DNA of 64,000 bases from Nocardioides nematodiphilus (GCF_020216525.1 NZ_JAIWOY010000010.1:62001-126000); one strand, 5' to 3'. Positions 9,442 through 18,705 are shown, numbered from the stretch's first letter. The notes: generated by a model from the sequence alone, not told the origin. Numbers and translations: made by a program.

Positions 9442-10398
9442 GTGACCATCGCTCCCCCTTCGGCCTCGCGCCCGGGCCACACCGGTTCGCGGCCCCGGAG
9501 GCGTACGCGTGCCGGCGAGCCGGTGCCCTACGACTTCCGCCGGCCGATCCAGCTCTCCCGCGAGCACCAGCGGATCCTCATGCTCGGCTTCGACGGGTTC
9601 GCCCGCCAGGCCACGACGGTCTTCACCTCGTCGCTGCGCACCGTGTGCCAGCTGACGCTGCAGACCATCGAGCAGCGGACCTACAACGAGTACGTCGAGT
9701 CCCTCGGCCAGCAGACGTACATGATGCTCTTCGCCGCCGACCCGATGACCGGCCTCGGCGTGCTCGAGATGCCGGTTCCGGCGGTCATGTCCTGCGTGGA
9801 CCACATGCTCGGCGGCCCCGGCAGCGACGACCAACCCGACCGTCCCCTCACCGAGATCGAGGGCGGCGTCATCAAGGGCTTCATGGACCGCCTGCTCAAC
9901 GAGATGCGGTACTCCCTGGCCGCCGTGCTCCCGCTGGAGCCGGCCGCCGCAGCGGTCGAGTACGCCCCGCAGTTCGCCCAGGCCGCGAGCCCGGCCGACG
10001 TGATGGTCGTGGTCGAGTTCGAGCTGCGGATCAACGAGCGCGCCCACCGCTCCACGATCTGCCTGCCGTTCAGCGGCCTGCACCCGTACCTGACGAACTC
10101 GTCGAACCCGGGCCCGGTCTCCGACCGCGAGCGCGCCGCCCGCGCACACGCCGGTCAGATGCTGCGCCAGCAGATGGACCACGTGCCGGTCTCGGTGGCG
10201 GTCCGCTTCCACCCGACCCAGCTCGGCCCGACCGACCTCAGCCAGGTCCAGGTCGGCGACGTGCTGCGGCTCTCGCACTCCTCCACCGCACCGCTCGACG
10301 TCACCCTCGACGGTGCGACCTTCGCGCACGCCACCCCCGGCGCGCACGGCCAGCGGCTCGCCGCACTGATCGTGAACACCCCCAAGGAGAACTCATGA
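9442..10398 (+). CDS. fliM: Flagellar motor switch protein FliM
   Basis: A 318-residue switch protein. The middle CheC-like domain (residues about 40-225) includes MLGGPG and LTEIEGGVIKGFMDRLLNEM; the C-terminal SpoA/FliN-like domain (about 235-318) ends the protein. FliM builds the C-ring with FliG and FliN. The GTG at 9442 is preferred over an in-frame ATG at 9412, because AGGA precedes it and the promoter candidate overlaps 9412. With either start the N-terminus is basic (RPRRRTR) and lacks the usual CheY-binding peptide of the LSQDEIDALL type. It overlaps fliN by 4 bases. Confidence 0.88.
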   Translation: MTIAPPSASRPGHTGSRPRRRTRAGEPVPYDFRRPIQLSREHQRILMLGFDGFARQATTVFTSSLRTVCQLTLQTIEQRTYNEYVESLGQQTYMMLFAADPMTGLGVLEMPVPAVMSCVDHMLGGPGSDDQPDRPLTEIEGGVIKGFMDRLLNEMRYSLAAVLPLEPAAAAVEYAPQFAQAASPADVMVVVEFELRINERAHRSTICLPFSGLHPYLTNSSNPGPVSDRERAARAHAGQMLRQQMDHVPVSVAVRFHPTQLGPTDLSQVQVGDVLRLSHSSTAPLDVTLDGATFAHATPGAHGQRLAALIVNTPKENS

Positions 10399-11300
10399 CC
10401 GACATCTCTCACGACGACCTCGCTGCCGCGGCAGCCGAGGCCGCCGCGGCCGTGCTGCCGTCGGCCACGCCGCTCTCCGCGGGTCCGGCCCAGCCCGGCT
10501 CCCCCTTCGTCACCGCTGCCTTCGCCGGCGCCACCATCGCCGACCTGGCCGGCCCCGTGTCCGGCCGGATCGCCGTTCTCGTCGGCAAGGACCTGGTCGA
10601 CGCGTTGGCCGACTCGCCCCTGGGCGGTCTCGACCTCGCCGCGGCCACCCAGCCGGCTCTCGATGCCGCCGCGAACATCCTCGGTGCGCAGGCCCGGCCG
10701 GCCACCGAGGTCGACCTCGCCCTGGTCGTCAACGACCTCGGCGGCGAGTTCACCACCGTCCCCCTCATCGGCGCCGGCATCGCCGCCGCGGTGCTCGTGC
10801 CGCAGGCCACCTTGCAGAACGCCCAGCCGAACCTGTCGGGCGCTCCGCTCGCGCTCGACCTCTCCGACGTGCTGAGCGCGGCCGACGCCGCCGACAGCGG
10901 CCCCGCCGCTGCTCCGGCCGCCCCGGCTCCGGCCGCCGTCAGCTTCGACACCCCGCTCGCCGCGGCCCCTCCGGGCAGCGGCATGCCGCGCGGCATGCAG
11001 GCCCCCGCCGGCTCCGGTGCGGCTCCGGCCCCGGTCCACGTCCCGGTCGCGCGCGGCATCGAGATGCTGCACGGCGTCGACATGGAGGTCACGGTCGAGC
11101 TCGGCCGTACCCGCATGACGGTGCGCGACCTGCTCGCGCTCTCGCCCGGCGCCGTCCTGGAGCTGGACCGCGCCGCCGGCAGCCCGGCCGACCTGCTGGT
11201 CAACGGCCGTCTCATCGCCCGCGGCGAGGTCGTCGTCGTCGACGAGGACTTCGGCCTGCGCGTGACCGAGATCCTCGACCCCGACGCCGTCACGGTCTGA
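10395..11300 (+). CDS. fliN: Flagellar motor switch protein FliN (FliY-like long form)
   Basis: A 301-residue protein, much longer than enteric FliN (about 137). The C-terminal SpoA domain (about 220-300; GIEMLHGVDMEVTVELGRTRMTVRDLLALSPGAVLELDR) is canonical. Residues about 30-145 resemble a CheC-like fold as in FliY, but the phosphatase pattern Glu-x-x-Asn is not kept (ALDAAANILG has Ala in place of Glu). A Pro/Ala linker (about 160-215) joins the two. The first residues (ISHDDLAAAAAEAA) loosely resemble the CheY-docking peptide missing from FliM. AAGGAGA lies just before the ATG, which overlaps the fliM stop. Confidence 0.87.
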   Translation: MTDISHDDLAAAAAEAAAAVLPSATPLSAGPAQPGSPFVTAAFAGATIADLAGPVSGRIAVLVGKDLVDALADSPLGGLDLAAATQPALDAAANILGAQARPATEVDLALVVNDLGGEFTTVPLIGAGIAAAVLVPQATLQNAQPNLSGAPLALDLSDVLSAADAADSGPAAAPAAPAPAAVSFDTPLAAAPPGSGMPRGMQAPAGSGAAPAPVHVPVARGIEMLHGVDMEVTVELGRTRMTVRDLLALSPGAVLELDRAAGSPADLLVNGRLIARGEVVVVDEDFGLRVTEILDPDAVTV

Positions 11301-11304
11301 TCCT

Positions 11305-11766
11305 GTGACCGCACTCGCCCTCCGCCTGGTCTTCTCCCTGGCCATCGTCGTCGGACTGCTGCTGCTCCTCGCGCGGTTCGCCGGTCGACGGTTCCAGGGG
11401 AAGACGGGCGCCGTCATCCAGGTCGTCCACCGCCAGCAGCTCTCCCGGGGAACGGGCGTCGCCGTCATCACGGTCGGCGAGCGGGTGCTGGTGCTCGGCA
11501 CGACCGAACAGCAGGTCACCCTGCTGACCGAGCTGGAGCCCGACGAGCTCCTCCTCGACGACGACCTCGAAGAGCTCGACGAGCTCCTCGAGCACGATCT
11601 TGAGCACGCTCAGGCCGCGGAGGAACCGCGCGCCCGTACCGTGCTGGCCCACCGGGCCGCCACGCCGCAGACCAAGGATGGTTCGCTGGCTGGCTCGGTG
11701 TTGTCCGCGGAGACCTGGCGCCAAGCGCTCAAGGTCGCCCGCGGCACCGCACGCGACGCCTCATGA
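11305..11766 (+). CDS. fliO: Flagellar biosynthetic protein FliO
   Basis: A 153-residue protein starting with GTG. One membrane helix (LRLVFSLAIVVGLLLLLARF, about 6-25) precedes a small FliO/FliZ-type cytoplasmic beta domain (GAVIQVVHRQQLSRGTGVAVITVGERVLVLGTTEQQVTLLTEL) and an acidic tail (DELLLDDDLEELDELLEHDLE). FliO assists assembly of the FliP ring in the export gate. The order fliN-fliO-fliP-fliQ-fliR-flhB-flhA is the classical one. It overlaps fliP by 4 bases. Confidence 0.85.
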   Translation: MTALALRLVFSLAIVVGLLLLLARFAGRRFQGKTGAVIQVVHRQQLSRGTGVAVITVGERVLVLGTTEQQVTLLTELEPDELLLDDDLEELDELLEHDLEHAQAAEEPRARTVLAHRAATPQTKDGSLAGSVLSAETWRQALKVARGTARDAS

Positions 11767-12527
11767 GGGCGCTGCTGCGCCGGACCGCCACCGTCAGCGG
11801 TGTCCTCGCGGTCCTCCTCATGACGACCGCCACCGGCGCGCTCGCTGCGCCGGGCGACGGCACCGGCGTCACCATCGACGTCGGCGGGATGGCCGACAAG
11901 CCGTCCACCTCGCTGGTCACGATCATCGCGCTGACGCTGCTCAGCCTCGCCCCGGCGATCCTGCTCAGCTGCACCGCGTTCACCAAGATCCTGGTGGTGC
12001 TCGGCCTGACCCGCAACGCCCTGGGCCTGCAGGGCACGCCTCCCAACCAGGTGCTGGCCGGTCTCGCGCTCTTCCTGAGCCTCTTCATCATGGCGCCGGT
12101 CCTCTCGGCGATGAACCACACCGGCGTGCAGCCCTACCTGAGCGGCCACCTGAGCGCTCAGAAGGCGTACGACAAGGGCATCCAGCCGCTCAAGACGTTC
12201 ATGCTGCACAACACCGACGACGACAACCTGCAGCTGCTCGACAGCGTCGCCAAGCGGGAGGCGCCGGCACAGCGCGCCGACACCCCGATGGCCACCCTGG
12301 TCCCGGCGTTCGTGCTCTCGGAGCTCAAGGACGCCTTCGTCATCGGGTTCATCATCTTCATCCCGTTCCTGATCATCGACGTCGTCGTCTCCGGCGCGCT
12401 GATGGCACTGGGCATGATGATGATGCCTCCGGTCGTGGTGTCGCTGCCGTTCAAGATGCTGCTGTTCGTCCTGGTCGACGGCTGGGCGCTGATCATCAAA
12501 GCACTGGTGGCCAGCTATGGGACCTAG
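11763..12527 (+). CDS. fliP: Flagellar export gate protein FliP
   Basis: A 254-residue membrane protein with an N-terminal cleavable signal peptide (residues 1 to about 28, ending ATGALAA), as known for FliP. Four membrane helices follow, with the signatures FTKILVVLGLTRNALGLQGTPPNQVLAGLALFL and PAFVLSELKDAFVIGFIIFIPFLIIDVVV. The MMMMPP segment near residue 218 forms the methionine-rich gate region. FliP with FliQ and FliR makes the export channel. It overlaps fliQ by 11 bases. Confidence 0.95.
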   Translation: MRALLRRTATVSGVLAVLLMTTATGALAAPGDGTGVTIDVGGMADKPSTSLVTIIALTLLSLAPAILLSCTAFTKILVVLGLTRNALGLQGTPPNQVLAGLALFLSLFIMAPVLSAMNHTGVQPYLSGHLSAQKAYDKGIQPLKTFMLHNTDDDNLQLLDSVAKREAPAQRADTPMATLVPAFVLSELKDAFVIGFIIFIPFLIIDVVVSGALMALGMMMMPPVVVSLPFKMLLFVLVDGWALIIKALVASYGT

Positions 12528-12822
12528 CTTCTTCGGGCTGAGCGTCCTCGAGGTCACCGACACCGCGATCCTGCACCTGGCCATGCAGGTCATCCAGGTC
12601 TGCCTCAAGCTGAGCATGCCGATCCTCGCGACGGCGCTGGCGATCGGCTTCACCGTCTCGCTCTTCCAGTCGATGACGCAGATCCAGGAGGTGACCCTGT
12701 CCTTCGTCCCGAAGGTGCTGGGCGTCTCCGCGGTCCTGCTCGCCAGCGGCAACTGGATGCTGCACACGATGATCGCCTTCACCCAGCAGCTGTTCGCGCA
12801 GATCCCCGACCTGCTCAAGTAG
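12517..12822 (+). CDS. fliQ: Flagellar export gate protein FliQ
   Basis: A 101-residue protein with two membrane helices (about 28-52 and 62-88) and the FliQ core KLSMPILATALAIGFTVSLFQSMTQIQEVTLSFVPK. It is about 10 residues longer at the N-terminus than enteric FliQ if the ATG at 12517 is used; that start overlaps fliP by 11 bases. An internal ATG (12583) would leave too little of helix 1. FliR starts 13 bases downstream. Confidence 0.93.
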   Translation: MGPSFFGLSVLEVTDTAILHLAMQVIQVCLKLSMPILATALAIGFTVSLFQSMTQIQEVTLSFVPKVLGVSAVLLASGNWMLHTMIAFTQQLFAQIPDLLK

Positions 12823-12835
12823 TGAGGGCGCTGCG

Positions 12836-13603
12836 ATGACCCTCACCATCAACGGCGTCGCGCTGCTGGCGTACCTGCTCGCGGCCGTACGGATCCTGGG
12901 CTGGATCGCCCTGGCGCCCCCGTTCAACAGCAAGAGCATCCCGAACATGGCGAAGGTGACCCTCGCTCTCGGGCTCTCCTTCGCGATCGCGCCGACGCTG
13001 GCCAAGCAGCCGGTTCCGCAGAACTCGATCGACCTGGTCGTGGTCGCCCTCACCCAGGTCCTCATCGGCGCCGCGATGGGCTTCGTCACCCAGCTGCTCT
13101 TCGACACCATCGCCGCGGCCGGCTCGATCATTGACGTCCTGGGCGGCTTCCAGGTCGCGGCCGCCTTCGACCCGTTGTCGTTCAACGTCAACAGCGTCTT
13201 CGGCAAGTTCCACTCCCAGCTGGCCGTCATGCTGCTCTTCGCCTCCGGCGGCCACCTGATGGTGATCGGCGGACTGCTCAAGACCTTCGAGTTCGTGCCG
13301 CTGATGACGTTCCCCGACATCACCGGGTGGGGCGATGCCATGACGACCGCGATGTCGATGTTCTTCAGCGTCGCGCTCCAGATCGCGCTCCCCCTCGGCG
13401 CGGTCTTCTTCATCACCGACCTCGCGCTCGCCCTGCTGACCAAGGTCTCCCCCGCGCTGAACGCGATGAGCATGATGTACCCGGCTAAGATCGGGCTGAC
13501 GCTCCTGCTGGTCGGCATGTCCTTCCCGGCGCTTCCCGAGGCCACCTCCCGGATCACCGACCTCATCATGCAGGCGATGAACGCCATGGCCGGGTCCGGC
13601 TGA
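12836..13603 (+). CDS. fliR: Flagellar export gate protein FliR
   Basis: A 255-residue protein with about six membrane helices and family motifs (LAAVRILGWIALAPPFNSKSIPNMAKVTLAL; AMGFVTQLLFDTIAAAGSIID). FliR closes the FliP5-FliQ4-FliR1 gate. A GAGGGCG purine stretch precedes the ATG. The flhB start follows the stop by one base, so the two are translated together; in some bacteria they are fused. Confidence 0.94.
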   Translation: MTLTINGVALLAYLLAAVRILGWIALAPPFNSKSIPNMAKVTLALGLSFAIAPTLAKQPVPQNSIDLVVVALTQVLIGAAMGFVTQLLFDTIAAAGSIIDVLGGFQVAAAFDPLSFNVNSVFGKFHSQLAVMLLFASGGHLMVIGGLLKTFEFVPLMTFPDITGWGDAMTTAMSMFFSVALQIALPLGAVFFITDLALALLTKVSPALNAMSMMYPAKIGLTLLLVGMSFPALPEATSRITDLIMQAMNAMAGSG

Positions 13604-13604
13604 C

Positions 13605-14771
13605 ATGGCGGGCGAGGACAAGACCGAGAAGCCGACCGGGAAGCGCCTGAGCAAGGCGCGCAAGGACGGCAACATCGCCCGTACGCAGGAGTTCGGCCAA
13701 TGGGGCTCGCTCTTCATCCTGACGCTCGCGATCGGCCCCCTGCTCACCCACGAGGCGATCCGGCTCCAGGACCTGATGAAGGGCTCCCTCCAGGCCATCG
13801 GCAACCCCGACCCGAAGGTCGCCGCGCAGCTCCTGCGCAGCGCCGGGATCCAGACCATGCTCACGCTGGTCGCGCTCGGCACCGGCATCATGATCATCGG
13901 CGTCGTCGCCGCGGTCGCGCAGGGCGGCATGAACGTCTCCACCAAGCAGATCAAGCCGAGCTTCAAGAAGCTCAACCCGATCAGCGGCCTGAAGCGGATG
14001 TTCGGCCCGCAGGCGCTGTGGCAGGGCCTCAAGACCCTGTTGAAGAGCGCCCTGCTCGGCCTGGTCGTCTACAGCGCGGTCAAGTCGATCATGCCGATCA
14101 TCGGCGGCGGCCTGATGCCGATGAGCGAGGTGCTCGAGGTCCTCCGCACGCACGCCATCTCGCTGATGCGCACGGCCGCCGAGATCGGCCTCGTGCTCGC
14201 CGCGGTCGACTACGTCGTCGCCCGCCGCAAGCGGATGAAGGGCCTCAAGATGACCAAGCAGGAGGTCAAGGACGAGCACAAGCAGTCCGAGGGCGACCCG
14301 AAGGTCAAGGGCGCGATCCGCTCGCGCCAGATGGCCATCGCCCGCCGCCGGATGGTCAACAACGTCGCCGAGGCCGACGTGCTGCTGGTCAACCCGACGC
14401 ACGTCGCCGTGGCGCTCAAGTACGACCCCGCGCTGGGAGCCCCCCGCGTCGTCGCCCGCGGCGCCGGCGCGATCGCCGCCCGGATCCGCATGGTCGCCGC
14501 CGAGGCCGCCGTCCCGACGGTGCACGACGTCCCCCTGGCACGGGCGCTCTACCGCTCCTGCGAGGTCGGCCAGGAGATCCCCCGCGAGCTCTTCGCCGCG
14601 GTCGCCTCGGTGCTCGCGTTCGTCATCTCCCGGCGCAACCGCGGCGAGTCCGGCGGCTCGCACCAGACCCCCCGCCTCCTCGATGAGGAGCTGCCGGCCG
14701 TACCGCGCTCGACGCAGCGCCGCCGGCGCATCACGCCACCTGACTCAGATCGCTCCGAACCCGGCCGATAG
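13605..14771 (+). CDS. flhB: Flagellar export switch protein FlhB
   Basis: A 388-residue protein: N-terminal motif KTEKPTGKRLSKARKDGNIARTQEF, four membrane helices, then the cytoplasmic FlhB-C domain with the self-cleavage site Asn263-Pro264-Thr265-His266 (VNPTHVAVALKYDP). Cleavage between Asn and Pro switches the secreted substrate class on contact with FliK, encoded upstream. A C-terminal tail of about 45 basic/Pro-rich residues exceeds the enteric protein. The last 30 bases of the gene contain the flhA promoter, so the two features overlap. Confidence 0.94.
   Translation: MAGEDKTEKPTGKRLSKARKDGNIARTQEFGQWGSLFILTLAIGPLLTHEAIRLQDLMKGSLQAIGNPDPKVAAQLLRSAGIQTMLTLVALGTGIMIIGVVAAVAQGGMNVSTKQIKPSFKKLNPISGLKRMFGPQALWQGLKTLLKSALLGLVVYSAVKSIMPIIGGGLMPMSEVLEVLRTHAISLMRTAAEIGLVLAAVDYVVARRKRMKGLKMTKQEVKDEHKQSEGDPKVKGAIRSRQMAIARRRMVNNVAEADVLLVNPTHVAVALKYDPALGAPRVVARGAGAIAARIRMVAAEAAVPTVHDVPLARALYRSCEVGQEIPRELFAAVASVLAFVISRRNRGESGGSHQTPRLLDEELPAVPRSTQRRRRITPPDSDRSEPGR
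14744..14771 (+). promoter_or_regulatory. FliA/WhiG-type promoter for flhA
   Basis: CTCAG at 14744-14748, 15 bases, then GCCGATAG at 14764-14771. This is the best -10 match of the set (GCCGATA is the sigma-28 consensus core). It sits inside the last codons of flhB, so flhA can be transcribed separately from the fliM-flhB unit. Confidence 0.68.
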
Positions 14772-14775
14772 GCCC

Positions 14776-14812
14776 CGTGGCACCAGGACGGTGCCACCCC
14801 TGTGGTGCCACG
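14776..14812 (+). promoter_or_regulatory. Mutually exclusive hairpins in the flhA leader
   Basis: Three segments can pair: A, CGTGGCACC at 14776-14784; B, GGTGCCAC at 14790-14797; C, GGTGCCACG at 14804-14812. A pairs perfectly with B (8 bp) or with C (9 bp), but not with both. Segment A lies about where transcription from the flhA promoter would begin. The flhA ribosome-binding site GAGAGG (14835-14840) and GTG start (14849) follow. The structure is seen directly; any regulatory role is inference. Confidence 0.45.
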
Positions 14813-14848
14813 GACGGCGCGAACCCAGCGGCCCGAGAGGCATTGGTT

Positions 14849-16936
14849 GTGCCCGCGAAGTCCCTCGCCAAGCTAGGCGTGCCGATCGGCATCGTCATGA
14901 TCGTGGTGATGCTCGTCGTCCCGCTGCCGGCGGCAGTGCTCGACCTCCTCATCGCTGCGAACATCGCCGCCTCGCTCCTGGTGCTCCTGACCGCGATCTT
15001 CGTCAACCGCGCGCTCGACTTCGCGTCGTTCCCGTCGGTCATCCTGGTCCTGACGCTGTTCCGGCTCGCGCTCAACGTCTCCGCCGCCCGGCTCGTGCTC
15101 CTGCACGGCTACGCCGGCAAGGTGATCAACACGTTCGGCCACTTCGTCGTCGGCGGCTCGCTGATCGTCGGCCTGATCGTCTTCGTGATCCTGCTGATCA
15201 TCCAGTTCGTGGTCATCACCAAGGGTGCGGGCCGCGTCGCCGAGGTCGGCGCGCGCTTCACCCTCGACGCCATGCCCGGCAAGCAGATGTCGATCGACGC
15301 CGACCTCAACGCCGGCCTGATCGACGACGAGGAGGCCAAGCGCCGTCGCGCCGAGGTCCACGCCGAGGCAGACTTCCACGGCGCCATGGACGGTGCGACC
15401 AAGTTCGTCCAGGGTGACGCCGTCGCCGCCATCATCATCACGGTGGTCAACCTGATCGGTGGCCTCGCCATCGGCATCATCATGAACGGCCTCGACGTCC
15501 TCGAGGCGATCAACACCTACTCGCTGCTCTCCATCGGCGACGGTCTGGTCTCCCAGATCCCGGCGCTGCTGCTCTCGGTCGCCACCGGCCTCATCGTGAC
15601 CCGCGCCGCGGGCACCGAGGACATGGGATCCGACATCGTCCGCCAGATCGGATCGCGCCCGCTCCCGCTGCGCATCGCCGGCATCGGATCGCTCGCGATC
15701 TGCCTGATCCCCGGCCTGCCGAAGATCCCGTTCGTCATCGTCGGCGGCCTGATGCTGCTCGCCTCGACGCGCGCCCAGGCGACGCTGGACGCCGCCGCCG
15801 AGGAGGCGGGCGCCGCCTTCGACCCGCTGCTCGACGCCCCGGCGCCGAAGAACCCCGACGCCCCCGAGCAGCTCGCGGCCGACATCCAGGTCGACCCGCT
15901 CGGCCTCGAGCTCGCCGCCGACCTCATCGACCTGGTCGATACCTCCGCCGGCGGTGACCTGCTCGACCGGGTCAAGGCCCTGCGCCGGAAGATCGCCACC
16001 GACCTCGGCATCGTCATCCCGCCGGTCCGTACGCGCGACAACCTCGACCTGCCCCTGCGGCACTACGCGATCACCCTCTTCGGTGTCGAGGTCGCCCGCG
16101 GCGAGGCGCCGCGAGGCATGGTGCTCGCCATCGGCGACTTCCTGGGCGCCCTGCCCGGCCAGGCCACCCGCGAGCCGGTCTTCGGCCTCGACGCGAAGTG
16201 GATCCCCGCCGAGCTGCGCCACCAGGCCGAGATGGGCGGCGCCACCGTCGTCGACCGTGCCTCGGTCGTCACGACCCACCTCTCCGAGGTCGTCACCGCC
16301 CACGCCGCCCGGCTGCTGGGCCGCGAGGACGTCCGGCTGCTCACCGACGTGGTCAAGCGCAGCCACCCCGTCGTGGTCGAGGAGCTCACCCCGGTCCTGC
16401 TGTCGCTGGGCGAGGTTCAGCGGGTGCTGCGCTCCCTGCTCGACGAGGCCGTCTCGGTGCGTGACCTGGTCCGGATCTTCGAGGCGCTCTCCCTGCGGGC
16501 CGCGGTCTCCAAGGATCTCGACGGCCTGGTGGAGGCGGCCCGCGCGGCCCTCGGCCCGGCGATCGTCGCGCCGTACCTCAGCAACGGCACCGTCGCCGCG
16601 ATCAGCCTCGACCCGCTGCTCGAGCAGGGCATGCTCGAGGCGCTTCGCGCCACCGACCAGGGTGCCGTGCTCGCGCTCGACCCCGACGCCGCGCAGAACG
16701 TCCTGACCAGGGCCGCCCAGCTCGCCGAGAAGGCCGAGAACCAGAACCTCCGGCCCGTGCTGGTCTGCGCGCCGCAGGTGCGCGCGGCCGTACGCCGCCT
16801 GCTGGCACCCGCCCTGCCGCGGCTGCCGATCCTGTCCTACAACGAGATCAACGGCGCCACCTCCATCAACTCGGTCGGCGTGGTCAGCGCTAGCCGGGTC
16901 GACGGCGGCGCCAACCTGTCGGTGGTGGGAGCGTGA
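14849..16936 (+). CDS. flhA: Flagellar export protein FlhA
   Basis: A 695-residue member of the FHIPEP family. Residues 1 to about 310 hold eight membrane helices with the diagnostic FPSVILVLTLFRLALNVSAARLVLLHG and RVAEVGARFTLDAMPGKQMSIDADLNAGLID; the rest is the nonameric cytoplasmic ring domain that docks FliH/FliI/FliJ and chaperone-substrate complexes. GTG at 14849 is chosen because GAGAGG lies 8 bases upstream; a TTG six bases earlier is too close. Its stop overlaps the next start (GTGA). Confidence 0.95.
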   Translation: MPAKSLAKLGVPIGIVMIVVMLVVPLPAAVLDLLIAANIAASLLVLLTAIFVNRALDFASFPSVILVLTLFRLALNVSAARLVLLHGYAGKVINTFGHFVVGGSLIVGLIVFVILLIIQFVVITKGAGRVAEVGARFTLDAMPGKQMSIDADLNAGLIDDEEAKRRRAEVHAEADFHGAMDGATKFVQGDAVAAIIITVVNLIGGLAIGIIMNGLDVLEAINTYSLLSIGDGLVSQIPALLLSVATGLIVTRAAGTEDMGSDIVRQIGSRPLPLRIAGIGSLAICLIPGLPKIPFVIVGGLMLLASTRAQATLDAAAEEAGAAFDPLLDAPAPKNPDAPEQLAADIQVDPLGLELAADLIDLVDTSAGGDLLDRVKALRRKIATDLGIVIPPVRTRDNLDLPLRHYAITLFGVEVARGEAPRGMVLAIGDFLGALPGQATREPVFGLDAKWIPAELRHQAEMGGATVVDRASVVTTHLSEVVTAHAARLLGREDVRLLTDVVKRSHPVVVEELTPVLLSLGEVQRVLRSLLDEAVSVRDLVRIFEALSLRAAVSKDLDGLVEAARAALGPAIVAPYLSNGTVAAISLDPLLEQGMLEALRATDQGAVLALDPDAAQNVLTRAAQLAEKAENQNLRPVLVCAPQVRAAVRRLLAPALPRLPILSYNEINGATSINSVGVVSASRVDGGANLSVVGA

Positions 16937-17490
16937 CGACGATGCAGCTGCACTCGATCGAGCCGACGAGCGCCCCGCGCGTCTTCACCGGTGCCCTCTC
17001 CCCCGAGGTGTTCACCGTGAGCGCGCTGCTGAGCATGCCGGCGGTGTGGACCGCCGTGGTCGAGCAGGCGCTGCCGTTCGACGTGCTCACCGAGCGGTTC
17101 CTGATCGTGCTCTTCACGATCGCGCTGCTCGCCGAGCTGATCCGTCGCCTCGGCGAGGGCGGCGCGCTGGAGACCGATACCCGAGCGATGGGCAACGCCG
17201 TCGCGACCACCGGCGCGGGTGCCGGGCTGACCGCCACGCAGCTCTTCGACGACGCCGCGTACGACGCCGATCCGTACGGTGCGGACCCACTCTCGACCGA
17301 CGGGTTCAGCGGCTTCTCCGACGACTTCTCCAGCCCGCTGGACGCTCCGCTCGCCGGCTTCGGCGACGACATGGACGCCGACAGCCCGCTCGCGCTCGGC
17401 ACTGGCGACGACTTCGGTCTCGGCGACCTCGACGCGATGGATCTGGCGCCGCTCGACCTGAGCGCCGACCCGTTCAACGACCCGGTCTGA
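16933..17490 (+). CDS. Unrecognised acidic membrane protein coupled to flhA
   Basis: A 185-residue protein not recognised as any known flagellar component. Residues about 45-65 (LTERFLIVLFTIALLAELIRRL) form one probable membrane or amphipathic helix, followed by a long Asp/Gly/Leu/Phe-rich acidic tail (about 95-185; repeated FSGFSDDFSS, LGTGDDFGLGDLDAMDL patterns) that looks disordered and strongly negatively charged. The GTG start overlaps the flhA stop by 4 bases, so it is almost certainly translated with FlhA and is the last gene of the flagellar cluster. An export-apparatus accessory or membrane adaptor is possible; no function can be assigned. Confidence 0.7.
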   Translation: MTTMQLHSIEPTSAPRVFTGALSPEVFTVSALLSMPAVWTAVVEQALPFDVLTERFLIVLFTIALLAELIRRLGEGGALETDTRAMGNAVATTGAGAGLTATQLFDDAAYDADPYGADPLSTDGFSGFSDDFSSPLDAPLAGFGDDMDADSPLALGTGDDFGLGDLDAMDLAPLDLSADPFNDPV

Positions 17491-17530
17491 TCCGGACCGC
17501 GCGCACCATGGCGGCCCTCGCCGGGTCGTC

Positions 17531-18622
<1,092 letters not shown>

Positions 18623-18705
18623 GATGCGTCCATGGTAGTGATCCGGGACACCTCGCGCCGAGGTTCTCCTCACTCCGCTCCGCGTGCCGCGCTTACTCTG
18701 GATCC

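Noticed and set aside
9645-10394. Extended N-terminus for FliN reaching back to 9645
   Set aside because: The extension overlaps all of fliM in another frame and is Arg/Pro-rich; the ATG at 10395 has AAGGAGA upstream and overlaps the fliM stop.
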